Assembly (NCBI RefSeq): GCF_024169655.1
Contig: NZ_JALJWV010000001.1
Location: 2,919,001-2,983,000 of the forward strand
DNA length: 64,000 nucleotides
DNA from: Pseudomonas marginalis
GTDB lineage: Bacteria; Pseudomonadota; Gammaproteobacteria; Pseudomonadales; Pseudomonadaceae
Direction of reading: 5' to 3'
The position numbers and the translations under genes are program-made. Below the pieces are notes generated by a model. It made no database searches. It saw nothing but the letters and a program-made list of their open reading frames with translations, and was not told the DNA's origin. Position 1 is the first letter of the stretch. Every line of letters starts with the position of its first letter. Shown here piece after piece: positions 35,525-45,800 of the stretch.

Positions 35525-38119
35525 ATGCAGCTCAAATGTGAACAGGCCAGCCTTTTATTGCTCGCCAATGCCAAACCACTGGACCTTCATTGCATGGTCG
35601 TCACCCTTGGTCTGCTGGTGGACGCTGAAGATCAGGTAATGGCCGCTGGGAAAACTTGGGCCTGGTTAACCGAGCGACTTGGTAAGCAGACGCTTGACAG
35701 TGGCCTGAAGAAAAGTCGAGGCACATTCGCCGTGCAAGGTAAGGCTTATCCACTGGTAGATGCACAACGGAGTGGCATGGCGGTGCGGGTGCGTCTGGGG
35801 GATATGGAAAAAACGTTGCATGTATTCGCGCCGCGGCAATGGCGCAAAGGGCCTCTGGGTTGGACGTCCGTTGTGACCGGTCAAGTGGATAACCTGCCAT
35901 TGGACTTTGAAAACGCTTATGGCGGTAATCAGTGGCCAGATAATCCGAAAGGCAAAGGCCATTATCCAGAGGTGGACGCCGCACAAGGAATGCCGTTGGC
36001 ACAACTGGAGGTGGCGAATGCCACAGTTGTTGACCCCAATGATCGGCCAGCCCTGGCGAGTTTTTTGCCATTGCCAGCACAAAGCGCTGAACGCCGCCAG
36101 TTCATGGGTACCCTTGACGAGCATTGGACTGCTTATCGCGCCCCATTCTTACCTACGGATACTGATGCTCGCTGGTTCGATGAAGTGGCACAGGACCAAT
36201 GCAATTCCGGGTTTTGGCGTGGCGACGAAGCCTGGTCGATCGCAGGCATGCACCCTACCGAGGCTCGGGTCGTCGGGCGTTTGCCGGGCCTACGGCCACG
36301 GCTGTTTATTGAGCGTGCGGATAAGCGTGTACCCGTTACCGAGATGGCGCTGGACCTGGATACGGTATGGCTGTTCCCTGATGTGCAAAGTGCTCTTCTG
36401 CTGTACCGCGTCGAAGTACCGGTACTCGATATAGATGCGCAAGATATCGTCAAATTAGCTATGGCCCTCGAACGAGCGGGTGATCCTGTGCTGGACACGC
36501 AAGTCTGGATTGAGCGGCTTTGGCCAAGCCCTCCCGTCGAGCCGTTCAAGGTGGCGCCTGTCGAACCAACCCCATTCGACTCCGAGCCGATAATCGCCAG
36601 TTTGCAGGCCGCTGCGGATTCGCAGTATGCGGAGTTAAGTGCAGCTCATGAGCAGTGCATGCAATACGCTCAGATGATGGCGACTCGCATGAATCTGCCT
36701 TTCAATCCGGCCGATTATCCGCCGTCAGCGAAAACGGACTTTACGGTTTTGATGCGCGAACCGATGCCCCCCGTCAAACCCTTTGACCCCAAGGCATTGG
36801 CGCTAGAAATTAATTCGGAAATCGCCAAGGCTCAGGCCCAAGGCATGGAGTATGCCCATCAGATGATGAGCCGCTTGGGCATAGATGCAGAGCAAGCGCT
36901 GGCGCGTGCTAAACAGCCAGCACCCAAGGTCGACATCATGGACATGCTTGAGCGCCTGGAGCTGCCTCCAGACCAGCAGGCGCAAGCCAAGGAAAAACTG
37001 ACTGCCGCAATAGCAGAGTCTCAAACCGTGGAAGCTGAGATAGACCGTGTTTTAAGCGCCATGGACAAAGCGCTGGCGGCTGATCGACTCCAATTCGCCC
37101 CCATTCTCCCGCTTCCTGAATACTGCAGTCTGACCCGTGAGCGGCTGCTAGCCTTGCACGCGGCAGGTAAGACGCTGCAAGACCTCAATTTGGAGAGCCT
37201 TGATCTTTGCGAAATCGATCTGAGCAGCGCCGACCTGAGAAATACCACTTTCAAGAGCTGCAAGCTCAATGGCACTCGACTGAAGGATGCCGATCTGAGC
37301 CACTGTCAGTTCATCGACTGCGACTTGGGGGCTTCGGATCTGAGCAAGGCGCGCTTGCAGTACGCAATGTTTCATAGGGTTCTATGCCAAGGCGCCTCGT
37401 TCTGCGGCACTAGCTTGATCGATATCCGCGCTCAGAACTGTGATTTCTCCACTGCCGATTTCACCGAAGCCAACCTGCAACAAGCTCAACTCAACGAATG
37501 CAGCCTCGACAAGGCTCAACTGAGCAACGCCAATCTAAGCCAACTGCATCTCAATAGATGCGACCTGAGCGGCGCACTACTCACCGACAGCAACCTGCAC
37601 AAAGCCAAGCTCTACGACTGCACACTGGACGCGACGGACATGCACCGCGCCAATCTCAGCAAAGCCGATTTTTCCAAGATAGTGGGCCGTGATCTGGACT
37701 TGCGCGAGTGCAACCTGCAGAACCTGCGTCTGGCCGCTCACTGCGTTTTGCCGGGTGTGCGCCTGGACGATGCCGACCTGACCGCTGCCAGTTTTCAAGA
37801 TGCCGATCTGAATCACGCCAGCCTGCGCGGCGCACGGCTTAACGACGCGCTGCTGAGCGGTTGCGACCTGAGTGATTCCGACGGTGTCGGGCTCGTCGCG
37901 CAAGGGGTCTACCTGTCGGGATGTGACTTGAGTCGCGCTGATTGGTCTGGCGCCAACCTGCTTAACGGCCGCTTGCGCAAGGTGTGCCTGGAGCAGACCA
38001 ACCTCAGTGGCAGCAACTTGCATGGCTTGGCCAGTGACGCTGTGCACGGCAGCGGCGTGCGCCTGGAGCAGGCATTGATGACGCGTTGCCGACTCAAGGA
38101 GCGCCTGACTCATGCTTGA
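35525..38119 (+). CDS. DUF2169 domain protein fused to pentapeptide repeats
   Basis: An 864-residue protein. The N-terminal third (about 5-330) matches the DUF2169 family, with QVDNLPLDFENAYGGNQWPDNPKGKG and a run of Trp/Arg-rich segments. The middle (about 340-540) is helical and Ala/Gln-rich. The C-terminal third (about 548-850) is pentapeptide repeats of the A(D/N)Lxx type (LSSADLRN, DADLSHCQ, EANLQQAQ), folding as a right-handed beta-helix. DUF2169 proteins have been reported as T6SS adaptors that load particular effectors onto VgrG; the fusion to pentapeptides is less usual. It is followed by a separate pentapeptide protein, overlapping by 8 bp. The actual cargo is not evident. Confidence 0.85.
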   Translation: MQLKCEQASLLLLANAKPLDLHCMVVTLGLLVDAEDQVMAAGKTWAWLTERLGKQTLDSGLKKSRGTFAVQGKAYPLVDAQRSGMAVRVRLGDMEKTLHVFAPRQWRKGPLGWTSVVTGQVDNLPLDFENAYGGNQWPDNPKGKGHYPEVDAAQGMPLAQLEVANATVVDPNDRPALASFLPLPAQSAERRQFMGTLDEHWTAYRAPFLPTDTDARWFDEVAQDQCNSGFWRGDEAWSIAGMHPTEARVVGRLPGLRPRLFIERADKRVPVTEMALDLDTVWLFPDVQSALLLYRVEVPVLDIDAQDIVKLAMALERAGDPVLDTQVWIERLWPSPPVEPFKVAPVEPTPFDSEPIIASLQAAADSQYAELSAAHEQCMQYAQMMATRMNLPFNPADYPPSAKTDFTVLMREPMPPVKPFDPKALALEINSEIAKAQAQGMEYAHQMMSRLGIDAEQALARAKQPAPKVDIMDMLERLELPPDQQAQAKEKLTAAIAESQTVEAEIDRVLSAMDKALAADRLQFAPILPLPEYCSLTRERLLALHAAGKTLQDLNLESLDLCEIDLSSADLRNTTFKSCKLNGTRLKDADLSHCQFIDCDLGASDLSKARLQYAMFHRVLCQGASFCGTSLIDIRAQNCDFSTADFTEANLQQAQLNECSLDKAQLSNANLSQLHLNRCDLSGALLTDSNLHKAKLYDCTLDATDMHRANLSKADFSKIVGRDLDLRECNLQNLRLAAHCVLPGVRLDDADLTAASFQDADLNHASLRGARLNDALLSGCDLSDSDGVGLVAQGVYLSGCDLSRADWSGANLLNGRLRKVCLEQTNLSGSNLHGLASDAVHGSGVRLEQALMTRCRLKERLTHA

Positions 38120-39074
38120 GGTATTAAGTGCCGAGCGTCTAAGGGAGTTGCTGGCTGATTGGCAGCCCTTGCGCGCGTTGAATCTGGCCGGTGGCGACTA
38201 TCGCGGTGTTGATTTGAGCAACGCGCGGCTGGAAGAAGTGGATGCGCGTGGCGCGCAATTCAATGGCGCCATGCTGACCCAAAGCTACTGGAAAGACTGC
38301 CGCCTGGACGGCGCCAATTTTTCCGACAGCACTGCGCACGCGTCGCACATGAACGGGTGTTCATTGCAGGGCGCATTGTTCACGAATGTGCGTTGGAACA
38401 AGGCCTACTGGGCGCAATGCTACGGCGAGGATCTGGATCTGTCGGGGGCGCAGCTAGAGGCTTTTACGCTCTCGGAGTGCCGCGTGCCGCGCATCAGGCT
38501 CGCCGCCGCCCAGTTGAGTAAATCCCAATGGAACCGCTGCGATCTGACGGGCCTTGATGCGCAGTCGGCGCATTTTACGAAGGCACGGTTGATCGATTGC
38601 CAACTCGATCAGGCGCGCTTCGGCCTGACGTCGTTGCAGCAGTGTGCCTTTGATGAATCGTCGTTGAGTGGCGCCGATTTTCATGCCGTGCAGGCCGAAG
38701 GCGCGTCGTTCTACCGCAGCAAGGGAACCGCGCCGATGTTTGTCGGTGCCCATCTCAAGGGCGCTCTGTTCAATGCCAGCCATTTTGACTCGGCCGATTT
38801 CAGTGATGCCGTTCTGGAGATGGCCATCCTGATAGACGCCCAGATGCCAGGCGCGCGCTTTGACCGCGCCCTGTTGCGTTATGCCGATTGCACCGCGTTG
38901 CTTGCGCCACGCGCCTCGTTCGTCGCCGCCGACGTGACCGGCATGAATGCGCATGCCGCTGATTTCACCCAGGCCGACTGGCAGCAGAGCACCCCCCAGG
39001 CCATCCAGCCCGTTGATACCGAACGCCTCGCCGCCGAGCAATGGCGGCCCGCCTCTTTAGGAAAATCGAGATGA
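38112..39074 (+). CDS. Pentapeptide-repeat protein of T6SS cassette
   Basis: A 320-residue protein made almost entirely of pentapeptide repeats from residue 25 (RALNLAGGDYRGVDLSNARLE) to about 290. It resembles the C-terminal part of the preceding DUF2169 fusion but lacks the DUF2169 domain. Its ATG is inside the end of that gene, and its stop overlaps the DUF3540 start by 4 bp (ATGA), so the cassette is translationally coupled. A structural or cargo-binding role in the spike assembly is inferred from position only. Confidence 0.85.
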   Translation: MLEVLSAERLRELLADWQPLRALNLAGGDYRGVDLSNARLEEVDARGAQFNGAMLTQSYWKDCRLDGANFSDSTAHASHMNGCSLQGALFTNVRWNKAYWAQCYGEDLDLSGAQLEAFTLSECRVPRIRLAAAQLSKSQWNRCDLTGLDAQSAHFTKARLIDCQLDQARFGLTSLQQCAFDESSLSGADFHAVQAEGASFYRSKGTAPMFVGAHLKGALFNASHFDSADFSDAVLEMAILIDAQMPGARFDRALLRYADCTALLAPRASFVAADVTGMNAHAADFTQADWQQSTPQAIQPVDTERLAAEQWRPASLGKSR

Positions 39075-39718
39075 ATGAAGCCCCGCAGTATTGCGATGCC
39101 GCTGCTCAATTGCGTCATGCACAGGTCAACGCACTGGATGGCGAGCGTTTCGGCGTGGTCAGCAGCGATGGCCGCCGCTATTGGCTAAAACCCGCATTCG
39201 GGTGCCTGGTGCGTCCGGCAGTGGGGGACAAGGTGTTGGTCAGCCTGGACGCGCAAGGCGGTTACATCCTTAGCGTGCTGGAACGCGCCATCGCTCAACC
39301 GGCGCGTCTGCATCTGGAGGGTGACCTGCATTTGAGCCTGCCCGCTGGCGCGCTGAGCATTCAGGCTCGCGACGGCGTGAGCCTTGACGCCGGTAGCGCA
39401 TTACGGGTGTGCGCCGAGCAGGGCAGTGTGCTGATGCAGCGCGCGCATCTGACGGTCGGGACCCTGGTCATGAGTGGCGAGCATCTTGAGAACCATTGGG
39501 TCGAGCGCCACGACAACAGCCTGTATCACCGCGAAAAGGCCGTGCGCCACGAGGCGGATTTTGCTGACAGCCGCCGTCGCGTCGAAGGCCATGAAGAACT
39601 TCATTCCGGCTCGTTGCGCCAGCGCGTGCGCGATGACTGGAGCGTGCAGGCCGACACGCTGGACCTGAATGCACAACGTAGCGTTGCCATTGATGGCGAC
39701 AGCATCAAGCTGGGGTGA
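39071..39718 (+). CDS. DUF3540 protein of T6SS cassette
   Basis: A 215-residue protein of the DUF3540 family. The N-terminal half has an OB-fold-like part (RYWLKPAFGCLVRPAVGDKVLVSL, YILSVLER). The C-terminal half is strand-rich with short repeats (LHLSLPAGALSIQA, VSLDAGSALRV, SVLMQRAHLTVG), like the spike-stalk part of VgrG/gp5. The start at 39071 overlaps the previous stop. DUF3540, DUF2169 and DUF4150 genes commonly occur together next to vgrG. It may be a small accessory spike piece; this is inference. Confidence 0.85.
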   Translation: MNEAPQYCDAAAQLRHAQVNALDGERFGVVSSDGRRYWLKPAFGCLVRPAVGDKVLVSLDAQGGYILSVLERAIAQPARLHLEGDLHLSLPAGALSIQARDGVSLDAGSALRVCAEQGSVLMQRAHLTVGTLVMSGEHLENHWVERHDNSLYHREKAVRHEADFADSRRRVEGHEELHSGSLRQRVRDDWSVQADTLDLNAQRSVAIDGDSIKLG

Positions 39719-39726
39719 GATCGATT

Positions 39727-40131
39727 ATGTATATGCTCAATAACGGCGGTGCGATGGCGATGTCCACCGTGCCCGATATCTGCAAGACGCCCGTTCCGCC
39801 AGCGGGCCCCGTGCCGTTGCCTTATCCCAACTCTGCCGATACCAGCGCCGCAGACCCGGGTGGATTGGTGATGGAAGTGCTGGTGGACGGCATGCCAGCG
39901 ATGAATATGTCGAGCAAAGTGTTGATGACCAGTGGCGATGAGGCGGGTGTGGCCGGTGGCGTCACCAGCGGTAAGGTCAAGGGTGAAATGATCTTCATCG
40001 AGGGCAGCGCCAAAGTGATGGTCGCAGGTAAGCCCGCCGTGCGTGTCACCTGCCAGACCATGCACAACGCCAATAACACCATGGGTACGGTTTCGCAGCC
40101 GAGCCAGACCGCTGTTCTGGTGATGGAGTGA
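39727..40131 (+). CDS. DUF4150 PAAR-like spike-tip protein
   Basis: A 134-residue DUF4150/PAAR-like protein. The N-terminus has the typical MSTVPDICKTPVPPAGPVPLPYPN, and the C-terminal part has GVTSGKVKG and VMVAGKPAVRVTCQT. PAAR-like proteins cap the VgrG trimer and carry effectors. The ATG at 39727 has GGTGAG 6 bases upstream. It is the only PAAR-type protein of the locus, so it should sharpen this VgrG. No C-terminal toxin extension is present. Confidence 0.88.
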   Translation: MYMLNNGGAMAMSTVPDICKTPVPPAGPVPLPYPNSADTSAADPGGLVMEVLVDGMPAMNMSSKVLMTSGDEAGVAGGVTSGKVKGEMIFIEGSAKVMVAGKPAVRVTCQTMHNANNTMGTVSQPSQTAVLVME

Positions 40132-40133
40132 GC

Positions 40134-40757
40134 ATGCCCTCCATCAAGTGTTCCATGGGCGGACTCGTCCTGTGCATCCTGCTCGCCGCCTGCAGCAGCC
40201 AGGAACTGACCCCCGAGCAAAAGGCTCTCACCGCGCTCAAATGGGACTACACCGAAAACGCTATCGAGCTGAGCTTCACCGCCGATAACGACCTCAATCA
40301 GTACGACGGCCAGGCGCATAACCTGTTGGTGGTGGTCACGCAGTTCGATCAGATCAGTGCGTTTTCCGCCTACACCGGCAGCTCCCAGCAACTGAGCAAC
40401 CTGCTGCTGATGAACAGCGCGCCGCCCGGGATGATCGGGCTTACGCGGCTGTTTATCGAGCCGGGGCAGACCCGGCAGTTAAGCCTGCCGCGACTCGAGG
40501 GCGCGAAGATGGTCGGTGTCGCTGTTGGCTATGCGCATCTGGACCCGACGCGCAGCGTCAAGCTCTATCAGATCGGCGTCGACGTGACGTCGACGGGGTT
40601 TTTCAGCAAGACCTGGACCGCCACACCGCGCCCCATCGCCATTGACCTGCTCGTCGGGCCTGATGCGCTGTTGCGCGGCAAGGAAAGTCGTCTGGCGTTG
40701 CCCAAGCCGGTGCAGCCCCGAGAGGGCGAGGTGCGCCTGCCCGGCGCACAGGACTGA
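40134..40757 (+). CDS. tssJ: Type VI outer-membrane lipoprotein TssJ
   Basis: A 207-residue lipoprotein. The signal peptide ends in a lipobox (LLAAC-SS, Cys at about residue 20). The mature part is a beta-sandwich of TssJ type with LNQYDGQAHNLLVVVTQF and PGQTRQLSLPRLEGAKMVGVAVGY. It is anchored in the outer membrane and binds TssM in the trans-envelope complex. ATG at 40134 is chosen because GGAG stands 5 bases before it; a GTG 6 bp upstream is in frame. Confidence 0.93.
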   Translation: MPSIKCSMGGLVLCILLAACSSQELTPEQKALTALKWDYTENAIELSFTADNDLNQYDGQAHNLLVVVTQFDQISAFSAYTGSSQQLSNLLLMNSAPPGMIGLTRLFIEPGQTRQLSLPRLEGAKMVGVAVGYAHLDPTRSVKLYQIGVDVTSTGFFSKTWTATPRPIAIDLLVGPDALLRGKESRLALPKPVQPREGEVRLPGAQD

Positions 40758-40820
40758 CCTGCTTGTCGTGAGCGTTGCAACGGCCACGCTTTTTCAATTT
40801 TTTGCCTGAAACCGAGCCCT

Positions 40821-42203
40821 ATGAATATCGATCAGTTGTTGTATTGGCACCAGGGATTGTTCCTCCAGCCTCAGCATTTCCAACAGAACGATGCCCGTAT
40901 CGAGCATCGTCTTGCCCGTACCACGGGGTTGAACCATCCCTATCCGTGGGGCCTGATCTCGCTGAAGATCAACGAACCCGCGCTGGTTGCCAAACAATGC
41001 CTGCTCGATCAATTGTCGGTGCGCTTCGCCGAAGGCACGTTGGCCGAATATCCGGGTAATGCGGTGCTCGAGTCGCGCAGCCTGGACCTGAGCGAATTCA
41101 GTGGCGGCCGCACGCTGTTTGTGGGGTTGCGCCGCTTGCTGCCAGGCGAAGTCAACGCGCAAGTGTTCGAGACCCTCTCGGCCGGTTCCCGGGCGGAAGC
41201 GCGGTTTATCGTGGCGGCTGACCCGGAAGTGATCGGTGACCGTCTCGGCAATTCCCCGGAAGCACGGGTGCGCCCGATGTCCTATGTATTGCGGCTGTTC
41301 TGGGAGGATGAGCTGGAGCATTTGAGCGCCTACGAGCTGCTGCCGATTGCCCGCCTTGAACTGGACGGTGATCGCGTCCGGCCGGCCCAGCGCTACGTGC
41401 CGCCGTCGATCAATCTGGCGGCATCGCCGATGCTCCTGCAAACCTTGCGTGAAGTCCGTGACGAACTGGTCGGCCGGGCGCGGCAGTTGTCGGTGTACAA
41501 GCAGCCGGGGGAGTCGCGGCGCGGCGATCTCGACGCTGCGCAGGTCAACCATCTGATGGCGCTGGCGGTACTGAATCGCTATGGCCCGTTGCTGACGCAT
41601 TTGCTCGAAACACCGCAGGTTTCGCCATGGGAGCTTTACGGCACCCTGCGCCAACTTGTCGGTGAGTTGAGTCTGTTTTCCGATGTCTGCGACATGCTCG
41701 GCGAAACCCCGGATGGCCGTCTGTTGGTGCCGCCGTACAAACACGAGGAGGCGGGGGCCGCAACGATTGCGCTGGTGGCCCTGATCGGCCAGCAGCTCAA
41801 TGAAATCAGCATCGGCTCAGAGTTGTTGGTGCACCTGCAACTGCAGGAAGGTTTTTATCAGGCCCCATTACCAGACGCGTTTTTCGGCCCACGGCATCGT
41901 TACTTTCTGGTGGCGCGCAGTGTGGTCGATCCGGTGTGGCTGGCCGAGTGCCTGCCGATGGATGGCAAGCTCGGAGCGCAGAGTGTCATGCAAGGCCTGG
42001 TCAACCGCGCATTGCCCGGCGTCGAGTTGATCTACCTGCAGGTTCCGCCCCAGGGGCTGCCACGGGTGGCCGGCGCGTTGTACTTCCGCCTGGAAACGCT
42101 GAGCGATGGTTGGGAAACGCTACAGCAGGAGCGTCAGGCGGCGTTTTTCCTGCCCCAGCCGCCGGCTGACCTGAGTATCGACCTGGTGGTGGTGCGCACA
42201 TGA
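40821..42203 (+). CDS. tssK: Type VI baseplate/membrane-complex linker TssK
   Basis: A 460-residue TssK (VasE/ImpJ). The N-terminal signature is YWHQGLFLQPQHFQQND; later blocks are LNPYPWGL-like NHPYPWGLISLKI, YLPPSINLAASPML-like YVPPSINLAASPML and YFLVARSVVDPVWLAE. It joins the baseplate (TssFG) to the inner-membrane complex (TssL, TssM). It overlaps tssL by 4 bp. The ribosome site before the ATG is weak. Confidence 0.97.
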   Translation: MNIDQLLYWHQGLFLQPQHFQQNDARIEHRLARTTGLNHPYPWGLISLKINEPALVAKQCLLDQLSVRFAEGTLAEYPGNAVLESRSLDLSEFSGGRTLFVGLRRLLPGEVNAQVFETLSAGSRAEARFIVAADPEVIGDRLGNSPEARVRPMSYVLRLFWEDELEHLSAYELLPIARLELDGDRVRPAQRYVPPSINLAASPMLLQTLREVRDELVGRARQLSVYKQPGESRRGDLDAAQVNHLMALAVLNRYGPLLTHLLETPQVSPWELYGTLRQLVGELSLFSDVCDMLGETPDGRLLVPPYKHEEAGAATIALVALIGQQLNEISIGSELLVHLQLQEGFYQAPLPDAFFGPRHRYFLVARSVVDPVWLAECLPMDGKLGAQSVMQGLVNRALPGVELIYLQVPPQGLPRVAGALYFRLETLSDGWETLQQERQAAFFLPQPPADLSIDLVVVRT

Positions 42204-42868
42204 TCAATCCCCGCCTGGCCGACTGCTGGATGTCGAGTTTCGAGGCTGCCAAGCGCGGCTTCATTGATCCGGCACAGTCCTACGAGACGCTTGCGCCGGC
42301 GCTCATCGTGCTGCTCGATGGCGCGGCCAATCGGGCCCGCGAGCTGCATTTTGCCGAAGCCGAAGTGCGTGAGGCGTTGTTCGCGGTGGTCGCCTGGATC
42401 GATGAGGCGGCCATGTCTGGCGAATGGCCCGGGGCGGCAGAATGGCGGCGGGCGCCGTTGCAACGTCACTACTTTTCCACCAGTCGTGCCGGGGTCGAGT
42501 TCTTCCAGCGCCTGGAGGCATTGCCCGAGGCGGCGGTCGGTGCCCGCGAGGTCTTCGGCCTGGCCTTGCTCGGCGGCTTCCAGGGGCGCTACGCGACCCG
42601 TCCGGGTGGTGAGCTGGTGCAGTACCGTCGGCTCTGCCTGGAACGGATCATTCTCGATCGGCAGATGGTCCCGCTGGATGCCACCAGCCACCTCTTTGAA
42701 CAACCCGAGGCGCAGCTGCCAACCCGCCTGCGTGTGGTGCGCCGGGGCTTGCCCGGTATTTCGTTGCTGCTGCTGATCGGGGTGCCCTTGATTCTGTTGA
42801 CCGTGCTTTACATCAGTTTTGACCTCTCGCTGGGTCGACAAGTCAGCCAATTGCTGGAGATGCGCTGA
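42200..42868 (+). CDS. tssL: Type VI inner-membrane protein TssL (DotU family)
   Basis: A 222-residue DotU/TssL. The cytoplasmic hook domain is 1-185 (FFQRLEALPE, GFQGRYATRPGGELVQYR) and there is one C-terminal transmembrane segment (about 191-211, ISLLLLIGVPLILLTVLYIS). No peptidoglycan-binding OmpA domain is fused, so cell-wall anchoring must come from elsewhere. It overlaps tssK by 4 bp and tssM by 1 bp. Confidence 0.96.
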   Translation: MINPRLADCWMSSFEAAKRGFIDPAQSYETLAPALIVLLDGAANRARELHFAEAEVREALFAVVAWIDEAAMSGEWPGAAEWRRAPLQRHYFSTSRAGVEFFQRLEALPEAAVGAREVFGLALLGGFQGRYATRPGGELVQYRRLCLERIILDRQMVPLDATSHLFEQPEAQLPTRLRVVRRGLPGISLLLLIGVPLILLTVLYISFDLSLGRQVSQLLEMR

Positions 42869-45800
42869 TGTTGAAGAAAGCAGGGGTGTTGTTGCTCTGG
42901 GCGGTGCTGCTGGTATGCATCGTGCTGTTGCTCTGGGGCCTGGCGCTCTACGAAAACTGGCCATTGTGGTACGTGCCGGTGATTTTCATCGTTGCGCTAT
43001 TGCTGGTTTTTTGCCTGCGTGGGGTCGGGCGGCGCTGGTATGCCTGGCGCTTGCGTCGGCGGATGAACAGCGAATTGCCCCAGAGTCGCGATGAAGCGCC
43101 GGCGCTTGATCAGGACTGGAACAGCGGCGTGCAGATGTTGCGCCAGTCGCGCCTGAGTCGATTGGGTTCACCGCTGTATGTGCTGCCCTGGTTCCTGACG
43201 CTGGGCGAGAGTGACAGCGGCACCCGGCGTTTGCTGGGCAACAGCGGGCTGACCTCGGCCTTGCGTTCGACCCACGGTGGAAAGCCGGCGGCCTCCACCG
43301 GGACCTTGGATTGGTGGTTCCTTGAGCGTGGCGTGATCATTGACCCCGCCGGGCGCATGGCCGAGGGCAACAGCGACGCTGGCCCGGAATGGCGGCGGTT
43401 GCTGTACTGGCTGTTGCGTTCGCGGCGCCGTGAACCCCTCAACGGTGTGCTGCTGGTGATCGACTGTCAGCGCTTGTTGAGCGATTCGGATGCGCGCCTG
43501 GCCGAGCAGGGGCACAATCTGCGCCGCCGCCTGGATGATCTGGTGAAGGTCTTTGGTGCCCGTTTGCCGGTGTATTTCATTATTACCGGTGCCGAAGCCT
43601 TGCCGGGCTTCACCCAATGGGCGTCCGCTCTCACACCGCCGCAACGTGAGCAGCCATTCGGCCTGCTCAGCCTGCAGCGCACGGGGGCGGCGCAGGTGTT
43701 TCTCGAAGAGATGTTCAGTGGGATTGGCCAGCGCCTGTTCGACCTGCGTATCGAGTTGGGCGTGCGTGGCCTGCCTGATGACGAGGCGTTCAGCCTGCCG
43801 GAGCGCATCGTTGATCTACGCTCGCGTCTCCAGCATCTGCTGTTGCCCGCGTTTGACGCCAACCCCTACAGCGAGTTGCCGCTGCTCTGCGGGCTGTTCC
43901 TCACGGCCAACGGGCAAGAGGCTGACGGCACAAGCGAAGGCTGGTTCAGTCATGAGTTGCTCGGACAGCAGTTGCCGGCGCAACGCCATGCCTATCAGCC
44001 CATCGACAGCTGGCATCGCTGGCGCCGACTGTTGGCCCATGCCGCGGTGCTTGGCTGGCTGGGACTGTGTGTCGGCTTTGGCGCCTTGCTGGTGTATGCC
44101 GACCACCACACTGAGGCAGTGCTCACCGAAGCGATGGACGAGCCGCCAGCGGCCGAGGACTTCGACGGCGGGCTGGAGACCGACCTGGATGCGCTGCGTC
44201 GCTTCCGCCAAGCGTTGATCAGCCTGTCTGCCCAGCAGCAGGGCGGCTGGCATGGTTTGCTGCCGTTCTCCCGGCATATCGAACAGGTCCAGGAGCATTA
44301 CCGCTCTGACTACGTCAGGCTGTTCGACCGCGAAATACGCACGCCGGTATTCGATGGTGTCATTTCGCAAAACCTGCGCGGCGCGTTGAACAGCGGCGAT
44401 CCACGCCTGATTGCCGCGTATGCCGAATACCTCGTGCGACGGATCAACCTGCTCGATGCCCGTCTGAACAATCAGTCGATGGATAACCTGCCGCTGCCGG
44501 GTTCCGAGGTGGGTTTCCTGAACTTGACCTACGGCTCCAAGCAAGCGACCAGCGCCGGGCAGTTGGTCACCCTGGGGAGCAGCTATCGCTCCTATCTGGA
44601 GTGGCAGACCGATATGGCGCAGATGCAAGGCCAGCGCGCGGCCTTGCTGGGCCAGCTCGAAAGCATGGGGCTTGAAGGGCGCCCCCTGACGTGGCTCAAA
44701 GCCTGGGCCGAACTGCAGGACAATCTGCCGCCGATCCGGCTGGCTGAATACTGGAGCGATAGCGATAACCCGGGGCTGAGTCTTTCCGGTGCCTATACGT
44801 CGCAAGGGCATACTGCGATTTTTGCTTTTATGGATGAACTCGGCCTCGCCAGCCGTGACAGCGCGCTGTGGGAGACACAGCGGGTGAAATTCCTCGATCA
44901 GTACCGAAGCGATACCCAGGATGCCTGGTATCGGTTTCTCCAGGGCAGCCTGCTCAGTGCGCAGACGCGCTTGAAAAATCGCGGTGATTGGCAACTGGCC
45001 CTGAGTGTCGTCGGTACGCCCAACGATCCGTTCCTGAAGCTGTTGCATCGCAGTGCCGAACGGTTCGCCCTGATCCCGGTCGAGCAACGCACACCTTGGG
45101 CGAACCGCGCGGTGTCGCTCGATCGCTTGCTTGAACTGGCCAGTAACAACGATCTGCATGCCGAGGCGGGGGCGCTGGGCAGTCTGAAAATCACCAATGC
45201 GCTAGGCGGCGATGTGCTCAAGGGCATGGCCAATGGCGGCTCGATCGAAGGCGGCGTCAATGGTTTGCGCGACGAGTTGACCCAAGCCCGCGCGTTGGCC
45301 AGGTTTCAGCAGTTGATGAAAGGAGTGGTGGCCGATCTGCAGAAAAGCGATGCGCAAGCGTTCCAGGTTGCCGTGGATACTTGGGGTTTCGGTGCCGATC
45401 CTGCGGTGAAGTCTGCGCCGCTGTGGGAAGCCGATAGCGTGCGCAGCGCCTTGATCCAGGCGCTGAAGGGTCCGGATCCGCGTGAAGATGTGGTCTGGTC
45501 GTTGGCGACCGGCCAGTTGGATTTCGCCTCGCATTACGCCTCCGAAGTGGCGGCCTGTCGCCTGCAAAGTGACTGGAGCGGGCAGTTGCTCAGTTCGATC
45601 CAGGGCGTGCAGGACCCGGTCATGCTTAACGAGCTGCTGTACGGCGAACGCGGTCAACTGCCGGCCTTTATGAACGGGGCGGTGAAAACCTTCGTGCAAC
45701 GCGATGTGCAGCGCTACAGCGGACGGGAAGCGCTGGGTGTGCAAATTCCGTTGACCGGTGCGTTCTACGCTTATGTCAGTCGTATGCAGCATGCGCGCAA

